From NCBI GenBank assembly GCA_910580005.1, contig CAJTXH010000029.1, positions 1-25,879 on the forward strand: 25,879 nt of DNA, in the 5' to 3' direction. The stretch is from an uncultured Lachnospiraceae bacterium. Lineage in GTDB: Bacteria > Bacillota > Clostridia > Lachnospirales > Lachnospiraceae. Position 1 is the first letter of the stretch, and every line of letters starts with the position of its first letter. Under the pieces are notes generated by a model. That model was not told the DNA's origin, did no database searches, and saw only the letters and a list, made by a program, of their open reading frames with translations. This document shows, piece after piece, positions 19,469 through 25,639 of this stretch. The position numbers were made by a program, and so were the translations under genes.

Positions 19469-19563
19469 GTAGGCTAAGCACCCAGCGCCTTTCCCTATTG
19501 CTAGAGTAGGTTTCCGAGTACTCGCCCCCGAACCGTACTTACACCTCTCAATGTATACGGCTC
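19469..19563 (-). ncRNA. Group II intron domains V and VI
   Basis: Domain V is 19563-19530 (34 bases). It starts GAGCCGTAT and ends GTACGGTTC, which pair over nine positions, and it contains the catalytic AGC triad. Domain VI fits 19497-19469: lower stem TAGG/CCTA, upper stem AGGCGC/GTGCTT, and an internal loop that leaves the A at 19475 unpaired, seven bases from the 3' end, as expected for the branch point. The linker between V and VI (19529-19498) is longer than usual and can form its own GAGTA/TACTC hairpin. Pairings were found by eye. Confidence 0.8.
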
Positions 19564-19568
19564 TCCAT

Positions 19569-21383
19569 TTATTCACAATCTGCACCATGAATTAGTTTGT
19601 GACAGTCATTGCATACTACCAATGTTTTACGATTGATACGTTTCATAAATTTCGCCCACTCTGTATCTTCTGATAATTCTTTGAGATTTCTCACTTGATG
19701 GACTACTAAATTTTCCGTTTCCATTCCACACCATTCACATTTGCCACCTTTAAGCCTAATCGCCAATGTTGGTTTCTTTCTTATGCCCTTAGGCTTACTG
19801 ATAATGTCAACAGATGAGTTAAAGTTCCCTTTCCCTCTTTTGAGACTGCCCTTCCAAAACAAACGTACTTTTTCATTACCTTTTTTGTCTTTATATTCAA
19901 CATAGAAATCTTTTCCTTTTCTATGTTTCTTAATAATATCGCCTTTGTGACAACGATACTTGCAACAAAAGGTCTTAACCATACTGTATTCCATGATATA
20001 GCGGAATTTGTGCAACTTACTCTTATTGTTTGCAACATCGTAATAATTACAAAATCCACGAACTTCTCCATTGTACTGGTCAAGAATACTCAAATCATCT
20101 CTTGCAACCAGCTTACCTCTGTGAACAGGGTGCCATATTTCTGTGGCTTTCTCTACTCTGATACGCATGGCTCCCAATGATAAAAGCTTGTTCCTTACAA
20201 GTTCCGTAGGAACTTCCAGTTGCACGTGTCCACCAAAATTTCTAGCGTAACAGCCTCTGGCAGTTCTTTTAACTTCATTACTGTATGGTGTTGTTCTGAT
20301 GTCATATCCCAAGAAGCGTGCCTTGTCTGTTGACTTTGTTATCAGTGTCTTTTCTTCCGATAATTCCAACTTTAACTTATCAGCAATAAATGCACCTAAA
20401 TCCTTTTTAATGGTTCTTGCATCCTCTTTTGAACCTATTACACCAATGATAAAATCATCTGCATATCTTACATACTGCATTCTTTTGTAATTCCCGTCCA
20501 TTGGCTCTGACCGTTGTACCTTTCTGTGCAATCGGTCAATTTCCTTTAGTTCATTAAGCAGTCTTTGTTTCTCATCTCCTTCCGACTTTGATATTTTGAC
20601 AACCAAACGGTGTCTCTTATCACATAGCTGTGAATATTCTTTTCTTATGGCTCTTTTATTTCCTTTGTCAAAGCCTTTCTTATATTCTTCCACATACTTA
20701 TCGAATTGGTCGAGATATACGTTTGCCAATATGGGGCTGATAATTCCACCCTGTGGAGTACCACTGTAGGTAGCATGTAACTCCTTATCCTCCATATAGC
20801 CAGCTTTAAGAAATTTTTGTATGAGTCTGATGAATTTTTCGTCTTTTATCCGCAGACGCAGAATATTCAACATAACATTGTGGTCGATATTGTCAAAGAA
20901 GCCTTTTATATCACCCTCTACAAACCATCTACACCTTGTAAATTTTGCCTGTATGGATAATAGTGCCGTGTGACAACTCCGATTTGGTCTAAAACCATGC
21001 GAGGAGCTTTCATAGCTATCCTCATAGATGGATTCCAGTATCATCCTGACTACTTCCTGTACCAACTTATCATCAATTGTTGGTATTCCAAGCGGACGCT
21101 TCTTCCCGTTTTTCTTCGGGATATAGGTACGTCTTGATGGGTTTGGCTGATACTGCTCTGTTTGCAGTTTTTCAATCAACCTTCTAATTCTTTCGATGCT
21201 CATGGCATCTATGGTTTTTCCGTCTACTCCTGCTGTCATATTTCCTTGGCTTGCATATATATTCTGATATGCAAGAAGAAATAAATCTTCATTATACAAA
21301 TTTCTATACAGCCTTTTGTAGACGTATTCTTTGTGAGCAGAATGCTCACGCAGACTGTTCAATACATTTTCTGGACTTCTCAT
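19569..21383 (-). CDS. ltrA: Group II intron reverse transcriptase/maturase with HNH endonuclease (LtrA-like)
   Basis: About 604 residues. RT blocks in order: Y-I-P-K-K-N-G-K-K-R-P-L-G-I-P near 87-101; E-S-S-S-H-G-F-R-P near 125-133; G-D-I-K-G-F-F-D-N-I-D with the first catalytic Asp near 157-167; S-G-T-P-Q-G-G near 207-213; and the Y-A-D-D active site near 307-310. The maturase X domain follows. The C-terminal HNH zinc-type endonuclease has C-x2-C near 549-552 and V-C-N-D-C-H-K-L-I-H near 590-599. All catalytic motifs are present, so the protein could support splicing and retrohoming. It binds its own intron RNA, helps it fold, then copies it into DNA after second-strand cleavage. The GTG at 21395 is an alternative start; ATG 21383 gives the family-like M-R-S-P-E-N-V-L. 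Confidence 0.95.
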   Translation of the reverse strand: MRSPENVLNSLREHSAHKEYVYKRLYRNLYNEDLFLLAYQNIYASQGNMTAGVDGKTIDAMSIERIRRLIEKLQTEQYQPNPSRRTYIPKKNGKKRPLGIPTIDDKLVQEVVRMILESIYEDSYESSSHGFRPNRSCHTALLSIQAKFTRCRWFVEGDIKGFFDNIDHNVMLNILRLRIKDEKFIRLIQKFLKAGYMEDKELHATYSGTPQGGIISPILANVYLDQFDKYVEEYKKGFDKGNKRAIRKEYSQLCDKRHRLVVKISKSEGDEKQRLLNELKEIDRLHRKVQRSEPMDGNYKRMQYVRYADDFIIGVIGSKEDARTIKKDLGAFIADKLKLELSEEKTLITKSTDKARFLGYDIRTTPYSNEVKRTARGCYARNFGGHVQLEVPTELVRNKLLSLGAMRIRVEKATEIWHPVHRGKLVARDDLSILDQYNGEVRGFCNYYDVANNKSKLHKFRYIMEYSMVKTFCCKYRCHKGDIIKKHRKGKDFYVEYKDKKGNEKVRLFWKGSLKRGKGNFNSSVDIISKPKGIRKKPTLAIRLKGGKCEWCGMETENLVVHQVRNLKELSEDTEWAKFMKRINRKTLVVCNDCHKLIHGADCE

Positions 21384-21944
21384 GATGTCTCGCACACCTT
21401 CCTTTCTTTTGTATTGATTGAATAAACTGTTCCCCTTCGCCCTGTAAGTGCCATTAACACTCTCTGACTATTATGGGAACTCCGTTGCCATATCGAATTT
21501 TCAGAGACTTACTCCCATAGCAGACTTATTTATCTGCATTTCGACTTAGGCAATCCCCATTTAGTAACGGAGTAAAAAGCTGTGTTTATTGCCGGATAGG
21601 GTTTTCGTCCTTTTATGCTTATGCAAATGGGTCATGCTATGGTTTCCGCTACAACTACTCATTTTTATTAGCGTAGTAGCATGAAATGGCTCTCCAATTA
21701 TCCTTCGCCAATCAGGCGCACAATCTGCCCTCGGACTGCCCTTTAGCCAGTTTAGGCTTTATCCTTATATAAACTTTTGGTCTTGCAATTCAGTCGTGAC
21801 CAGATAATTTCGTCAACTTACCGCTTTAATGACGTGCTATTGTCCCCTTTGGATTTCTCCTCCAGGTAAGTCATTGACCATAGGCATGGAAACTCACACC
21901 TACCGCTTGCTAAGCGGATTTACTCTCGCCCCTTATGGGCGCAC

Positions 21945-22305
21945 AAATTATATGCCCGTGGCAGTGTGCTGTGTTATCATGTACAACATAGACAGCCTCA
22001 TAACCATTTCCAAGAAATTCCTCTGCAAACTTCCCTGTAATTTTAAAAACAGTTTCCGGTTCTGCTTTTTCTTCCTCAAGGGATATAATAATATGGTAGC
22101 CCTGCCTTTTGTCTGTTTTGCCATATTTGCGTTTTGTTGCCATCATCTGCTGGAAAGCAGCGCCTGGCTGGCAGTTGATGCCTGACACAAACCGCCCTGC
22201 CTGTGTTTTTTCCAGTGCAGTTATATATTCTATTGCCTGTTTTAAATGCTTCCCCTCAAATTTTTTCCCACTGCTGTTTATTGTCAGTATCTTAGTGATA
22301 GCCAA
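21945..22305 (-). CDS. Relaxase (MobA/VirD2 family), 5' exon with catalytic histidines
   Basis: Encodes residues 1-120 and the first base of codon 121. It opens A-I-T-K-I-L, and continues H-L-K-Q-A-I-E-Y-I, G-I-N-C-Q-P and K-R-Q-G-Y-H-I-I-I-S. It ends in the metal-binding histidine motif H-D-N-T-A-H-C-H-G-H (109-118). Relaxases of this family nick one strand at oriT and stay bound to its 5' end, normally through a Tyr. No ATG fits the conserved N-terminus; the TTG at 22305 does, overlapping the mobC stop by 14 bases, so translation is probably coupled to mobC. Read unspliced, the frame ends a few codons into the intron at TAG (21910) and yields no working enzyme. Splicing to 18603-19468 gives 408 residues. 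Confidence 0.9.
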
Positions 22306-22615
22306 GACGCACCACCGCTTCCTCCAGTGTCTGGTCCAGCCTGCGCATGTATGCCATAAGCCTGTCCTTGTCAGTCTGCCGGTACAGCCTGGAATTATTG
22401 TTATAGACAATTTCATTTATATTAACCCCGATGCGGTTTACTTCATTTACAAGCCCTTTAAGGCTTTTTTGTATTTCAGGGTAATCATTTGGTTTCTGCG
22501 TAACCAGAAACCTTAAATACTGTGACTCACTCATGCCTGCTTTTTCTGCCTGTTCCTTTAATATGGCCGCTTCCTCACTGCCAATACGGAATTTTTTTAC
22601 AATATCCTTTGCCAT
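22292..22615 (-). CDS. mobC: MobC-family relaxosome protein
   Basis: 107 residues. The N-terminal part (about 6-45) looks like a ribbon-helix-helix DNA-binding domain (K-K-F-R-I, then A-E-K-A-G-M-S-E-S-Q-Y-L-R). The MobC hallmark N-R-I-G-V-N-I-N-E-I-V lies at 60-70, followed by a helical C-terminus. MobC proteins bind near oriT and help the relaxase open and nick the DNA, and here the gene directly precedes and overlaps the relaxase. The ATG follows the upstream stop with no gap (TAAATG), with GGGTAAGG just ahead. Confidence 0.93.
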   Translation of the reverse strand: MAKDIVKKFRIGSEEAAILKEQAEKAGMSESQYLRFLVTQKPNDYPEIQKSLKGLVNEVNRIGVNINEIVYNNNSRLYRQTDKDRLMAYMRRLDQTLEEAVVRLGYH

Positions 22616-23434
22616 TTACCTTACCCTCCCCTGTTTTTTTGCTGGTGTAATATATGTTTCGTTTAATCCAGTTACAGCAGGCCCTGTTTCTTGTATTACA
22701 TTGTTTTCCTGCCTGGAACTTTTCCTGTCTGACACAATGCCCGCTGCAAGTTTATTACATTCTTTTCCATATGCCGTCTGTGCAAACAGCCTGCCAAGAA
22801 GCAGGAAGTTATTTCCCAGGTCTGCCCTGCTGTCTGCCTGTCCATGTTCCATTTCATAATTCCACTCATATACAGTACTGGTTACATCATCAAAGGAACA
22901 TGGTATTGTTTTTCCATCTGTTATATCTGTCTTTGCCATCTGCCTGCCTGAAACAGAAAGTGTATAACCCTGGTGTTCCATAAAATTTAAAACCAGCCCT
23001 GCCTGTTCCTCTGAAATCTCAAGCCCTGGTCTTGCAAGACTGGCCCATACCATTAAAGTTTCTGGCTTTGTTATTCCAATATAATTTTCTTTAACTTTAT
23101 GGCTGTATGGTTCTGGCGGGTATCTGTCCATAAATCCCATCACTGTAAGGTTTGTGCCATATTCAAAATCCCAGTCTGCACTTACAGTCCCAAGGCAGCC
23201 ATCTTCCTGTAAAGCAAACGGAGTTCTTGTAACAAGTGTCCCCATAAAATTATTTACAACACATTTTGCAACCTGCACAGGCTCATCCCACCTGCTGGCA
23301 CTGTGCCGCACTTCATAAATATAAAGACCTTCTGGCACACTGCCATGGTCAAAACGCTGTCCGCTCAACAGGGCAGGGCTGCCAAATACTTTTATTTCCT
23401 CAAATTTCTCCTCCATCAGGTTATGTCCTGCCAC
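22616..23434 (-). CDS. LPD28-domain protein
   Basis: About 272 residues. Residues about 14-85 match my memory of the LPD28 (large polyvalent protein-associated) domain: F-G-S-P-A-L-L, then V-P-E-G-L-Y-I-Y-E-V-R-H, and M-G-T-L-V-T-R-T-P-F-A-L. The remaining 190 residues are not recognised; a central stretch near 122-165 is helical and the C-terminus is polar. LPD domains are common in element proteins delivered or used during DNA transfer, but their biochemical role is largely unknown. Start: a GTG at 23443 lies inside the AGGAGG site itself, while the GTG at 23434 is eight bases from it and is preferred. As the first gene after the origin-like interval, it heads the mobilisation operon. Confidence 0.7.
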   Translation of the reverse strand: MAGHNLMEEKFEEIKVFGSPALLSGQRFDHGSVPEGLYIYEVRHSASRWDEPVQVAKCVVNNFMGTLVTRTPFALQEDGCLGTVSADWDFEYGTNLTVMGFMDRYPPEPYSHKVKENYIGITKPETLMVWASLARPGLEISEEQAGLVLNFMEHQGYTLSVSGRQMAKTDITDGKTIPCSFDDVTSTVYEWNYEMEHGQADSRADLGNNFLLLGRLFAQTAYGKECNKLAAGIVSDRKSSRQENNVIQETGPAVTGLNETYITPAKKQGRVR

Positions 23435-23539
23435 TTTTTCCACCTCCTGGACATTTTTGTTTCTTTATCTGTTTTTCTGTAAAAAATTCCTGTAAAACTA
23501 TAAAACCCCCCAATAACCTTAAAATTTCCAAAGACTTAT

Positions 23540-23581
23540 AAAAATTACTGGACGGGCTTTGCCCGGCTCCAGTTAATTTTT
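23540..23581. terminator. Long bidirectional hairpin (terminator-like)
   Basis: Symmetric inverted repeat: AAAAATT, ACTGGA and CGGGC on the left pair with GCCCG, TCCAGT and AATTTTT on the right, with loop TTT, a two-base bulge and a one-base bulge. The stem has 18 pairs and a T-run on either strand, so it could end transcription from both sides. It would stop read-through from the primase operon into the mobilisation operon, or it may be part of the adjacent origin structure. Confidence 0.6.
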
Positions 23582-23639
23582 GCCAGATACGCATTTTGTA
23601 CCACAAAATGCCCTGCCGCTTAAAAAGCGGCTGTCTGGC
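23582..23639. other. Three-way-junction-like nested inverted repeats (candidate oriT core)
   Basis: An outer 6-base stem (GCCAGA 23582-23587 with TCTGGC 23634-23639) encloses two perfect hairpins. One is GCATTTTGT/ACAAAATGC (23591-23611, loop ACC). The other is GCCGCTT/AAGCGGC (23615-23631, loop AAA). Together they use nearly every base of the segment. It lies about 150 bases upstream of the LPD28-mobC-relaxase operon, where oriT of such elements is expected. I cannot identify a known nic motif, so oriT is inferred from position and structure. Confidence 0.45.
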
Positions 23640-23664
23640 CAGCGGAAAGCTGCTGGAATACCAG

Positions 23665-23690
23665 TTATATATAATATATATACAAATAAT
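23665..23690. other. AT-rich tract beside the iterons
   Basis: A 26-base tract of almost pure A and T, largely alternating TATATA, between the inverted repeats and the iteron array. Such easily melted DNA next to iterons is typical of replication origins (DNA unwinding element). It could also supply a -10 element. I could not find a convincing -35 at the right distance. Confidence 0.4.
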
Positions 23691-23708
23691 GCCACTTTTC
23701 TGCGTTTT

Positions 23709-23884
23709 GGGGTCACTTTTTTGGTTTTTGGGGTCATATTTCTTATTTTTGGGGTCACTTTTTTTCTGTAACTTAATTCTGTGGGGTCACTTTTTAATGT
23801 TTTGGGGTCATATTTCCCGTTTTTGGGGTCACTTTTTTTGGGTAATTTAATTCTGTGGGGTCACTTTTTAATATTCTGGGGTCA
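23709..23884. repeat. Iteron-like array: eight GGGGTCA repeats in 74-base superunits
   Basis: GGGGTCA starts at 23709, 23730, 23751, 23783, 23804, 23825, 23857 and 23878, all in one orientation. Steps are 21, 21, 32, 21, 21, 32 and 21, which are about two or three helical turns. The base after the core follows C, T, C, C, T, C, C, T, so the true unit is 74 bases with three cores, present two and two-thirds times. Most cores are preceded and followed by T-runs, and the two 32-base segments end alike in TTAATTCTGT. This is the arrangement of binding sites for a multimeric DNA-binding initiator or partition protein. Confidence 0.8.
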
Positions 23885-23935
23885 TTTTGCCACATTTCTT
23901 AAATCATTTAGAGAATATTATGTTTCCAATACTTT

Positions 23936-24934
23936 TCAGCGGTTTATTTTTCCTGTTTTTACAGGTACATTTTTTCTTTCAAAATCTTTTATGCCCGTTT
24001 TTACAGCAACAAGCCATTCATTTATATCCTTGTACAGTCCTGGGGCATGGAAATCTTCCACTTCATACCCCATACAGTAATATTTTTCCATAAGATGCCC
24101 TGCTGCTTTCCTGCCTGGCACATCATTGTCAAGGCAGAACTGTATTTCCCCAATCCCAGGGTGTCCGTTAAGAAAAGTGGCAAGCGGTGCATCAGATAAC
24201 ATGCCAAGTGCAAGCATATGGCACTTTTCTTCTGGAAAAAGCGTAATATAAGACATAAGGTCTATAACTGCTTCAAACACTGTTACTTTCCTGCTTCCCT
24301 CCCTTACAAAATTAAAACCATAATTCTTGTCACTGCCAGCAACATCACATTTGAAACACCGGCCATTTTTTACGGAAACACCATGCAGGCTTGCAAATAC
24401 TGCCCTGCCTGTGGTGTCTTTTCCTATAAATACAATATTATGGTACTGTACTGCTTCGTAAACCAGCCCTGCATTTACAAATGTGTCTATGACAGGTTTT
24501 GCAATCCCCCTTTTTTCCTCAAGGTAACTGTATAAATAATAATTGCTGCCAGCAGGGGCAGGCAGTATAAAAGGCTTTTTTTCTTCCCTGCCTGTTTTAT
24601 TATTTTTACAAGGTAAACTTTTTTGTATATTTTTTCTTTCCTGCAGCCCCCTGCCCCTGTGAAACCCTTCAAAATCCAGAAGCCACTCCACAGCTTCTTT
24701 AAACCCCATTCCAGCAAAAATGCACAGGAAATCAATCTGGCTTCCGCCATTTTCCCCTTTGTCATGCTGCCTTGACCAGCGGAACCAGCTCCTGCGGTTA
24801 TAAATGCGTATTGAATCCATTTCTTCAAGTGTGTGGTATCTGCCAGCCTTTTTTACTGTATAGCCAAGGCTTTCCGCAACTGCACATAAATCAGCTTCTT
24901 TTGCCATCTTTAGTTCTTCATCTGTAAACCTCAC
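23936..24934 (-). CDS. DUF3991 and Toprim domain primase-like protein
   Basis: About 332 residues. The N-terminal half (about 1-130) has F-T-D-E-E-L, R-S-W-F-R-W-S and G-G-S-Q-I-D-F-L, typical of the DUF3991-type partner region. The Toprim fold has its Glu in V-F-E-A-V-I-D (near 221) and the Asp pair in C-L-D-N-D-V-P-G (near 269 and 271), which bind metal in primases and topoisomerases. Such proteins are frequent in Tn1549-type elements and may prime the complementary strand after transfer. Start: an ATG at 24979 would overlap radC by 49 bases with no clear ribosome site. A GTG at 24934 overlaps the radC stop as GTGA with a GA/G-rich stretch before it, and gives the family-like opening R-F-T-D-E-E-L. 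The latter is preferred. Confidence 0.85.
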   Translation of the reverse strand: MRFTDEELKMAKEADLCAVAESLGYTVKKAGRYHTLEEMDSIRIYNRRSWFRWSRQHDKGENGGSQIDFLCIFAGMGFKEAVEWLLDFEGFHRGRGLQERKNIQKSLPCKNNKTGREEKKPFILPAPAGSNYYLYSYLEEKRGIAKPVIDTFVNAGLVYEAVQYHNIVFIGKDTTGRAVFASLHGVSVKNGRCFKCDVAGSDKNYGFNFVREGSRKVTVFEAVIDLMSYITLFPEEKCHMLALGMLSDAPLATFLNGHPGIGEIQFCLDNDVPGRKAAGHLMEKYYCMGYEVEDFHAPGLYKDINEWLVAVKTGIKDFERKNVPVKTGKINR

Positions 24935-25476
24935 CTTCCCGTCCTGCCTTTCCCTGCCAGTTTCTGTTCCCTTTCCCATGCAATCTTATTGTAGTCATCT
25001 GCATACTTTTCCCTTGGGTTCCTTATAATGCCTTTTTCTTTGAAACTGAAATACTCCCTGTTATCTGTCCCGACAATTATATGGTCAAGAAGTGGTATCC
25101 CAACAAGGTCTGACACCCTTAATACCCTGTCTGTAAGCCTTATATCATCAGATGAGGGAAACAGTGTACCACCGGGGTGGTTATGGACAAGCATCATATT
25201 GACCGCATTTGAAAGTATACCTGCTTTAAGCAGCTCCCTTGGGTTAACCATTGCATAATTTACTGCACCAATGCTGGCAAAATTACAGTTTATTGGTGTA
25301 CCGTCTGCTTTCAGGTTTATGACACACACCACTTCCCTGTCCATCCCACAGATAGTTTCCCCTATAAGATGTACAGCATCAAGCGGGCTTTTTATCTGGA
25401 AATCTGAATAAACCGGGCTGTCTTTTACAAGGCGTATTGAAACTGTATCAAGTTTAAACTGGTTTCTTCTTCCCAT
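24931..25476 (-). CDS. radC: RadC-like JAB domain protein
   Basis: 181 residues. The JAMM metal motif is complete: Glu40 (G-E-T-I), then H98-N-H100-P-G-G followed by S108 and D111, i.e. H-x-H-x7-S-x2-D. The fold matches the RadC/YeeS JAB group common on mobile elements. The chromosomal name suggests DNA repair, but the biochemical role of these proteins is unsettled; a metal-dependent hydrolase acting on DNA or protein is possible. The helix-hairpin-helix region of full-length RadC is absent, as in most element versions. GGAGG seven bases before the ATG at 25476 selects this start over one 21 bases upstream. It overlaps the small gene before it by 23 bases and the Toprim gene after it by four. 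Confidence 0.9.
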   Translation of the reverse strand: MGRRNQFKLDTVSIRLVKDSPVYSDFQIKSPLDAVHLIGETICGMDREVVCVINLKADGTPINCNFASIGAVNYAMVNPRELLKAGILSNAVNMMLVHNHPGGTLFPSSDDIRLTDRVLRVSDLVGIPLLDHIIVGTDNREYFSFKEKGIIRNPREKYADDYNKIAWEREQKLAGKGRTGR

Positions 25477-25624
25477 ATCCTTCCTCCAGCACAACACAAA
25501 GGAACAGGTTATCCGGCATGTCTTTTATAAGGTTTCTTAACCCTTCATGTGTCCCTGCCCCTGCCTGTGTCCTGCTTTCTTCTATTTCCTCTGGTACAGG
25601 GTAACTGCTTTTTTCTTTTTCCAT
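25454..25624 (-). CDS. Small hypothetical protein, 56 aa
   Basis: Unrecognised. The ATG at 25624 has GGAGGG about six bases upstream. The product starts M-E-K-E-K-S-S-Y-P-V-P-E-E-I and ends D-N-L-F-L-C-V-V-L-E-E-G-Y-G-K-K-K-P-V. It is acidic at the N-terminus, with a short hydrophobic strand near the C-terminus and no membrane segment. It overlaps the radC-like gene by 23 bases and lies 15 bases after the preceding stop. The good ribosome site and tight packing are the evidence that it is translated. Confidence 0.6.
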   Translation of the reverse strand: MEKEKSSYPVPEEIEESRTQAGAGTHEGLRNLIKDMPDNLFLCVVLEEGYGKKKPV

Positions 25625-25639
25625 TAACAGCCCTCCGTT

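Larger units (their letters stand above)
19469..21944 (-). mobile_element. Complete group II intron inside the relaxase gene
   Basis: 2476 bases. The 5' end is GTGCG (21944 downward) directly after the relaxase codons for H-G-H-I-I plus T. The 3' end is CCTAC (…AC, fitting AY) at 19469. It carries an RT-maturase-HNH gene in the domain IV position and a 34-base domain V. The 5' exon end ATAATTT is fully complementary to intron bases AAATTAT at 21810-21804, a candidate EBS1-IBS1 pairing. GGGCAT before it can pair with ATGCCT near 21887-21882 (one wobble), a candidate EBS2-IBS2 pairing. Boundaries were set by requiring that splicing restore the relaxase frame, and they agree with both end consensuses. 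Its sequence also looks different from the flanks, which are unusually rich in CCTG/CTGC on the plus strand, consistent with later acquisition. Confidence 0.93.
23435..23935. other. Non-coding origin-like interval (501 bases)
   Basis: The only gap over 300 bases in the window. From right to left it holds a short spacer (23885-23935), the iteron array, an AT-rich tract, a complex inverted-repeat block, and a 105-base AT-rich leader (23435-23539) before the LPD28 gene. The order of iterons, melting tract and hairpins beside a MobC-relaxase operon suggests an oriT and/or a replication origin. The mobilisation operon promoter should also lie here, but no clear -35/-10 pair was found. Confidence 0.6.

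Noticed and set aside
18603..19481. A separate 292-residue gene with a GTG start at 19481
   Set aside because: Its first residues are the intron 3' end. From N-S-V-N on it is the second half of the relaxase.
21910..22416. Relaxase starting at 22416 as a 168-residue protein
   Set aside because: The N-terminal 37 residues are mobC read in another frame and the last residues are intron sequence. The family N-terminus begins at the TTG 22305.
23435..23690. Sigma-A promoter for the mobilisation operon
   Set aside because: TATA-like hexamers exist (near 23493 and in the AT tract) but none has a -35 at 16-18 bases, so no promoter is called.
23573..23758. Minus-strand frame reading M-T-P-K type heptads (61 aa), and plus-strand frames with F-G-V-x-F repeats
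   Set aside because: The heptads are just the 21-base DNA repeat translated. The 32-base steps break the frame, no ribosome site is present, and the rest of the frame runs through the inverted-repeat block. The DNA repeat itself is the signal.
23709..23884. CRISPR array
   Set aside because: The repeat core is seven bases with T-rich linkers of two fixed lengths that themselves repeat. There are no unique spacers and no cas genes.
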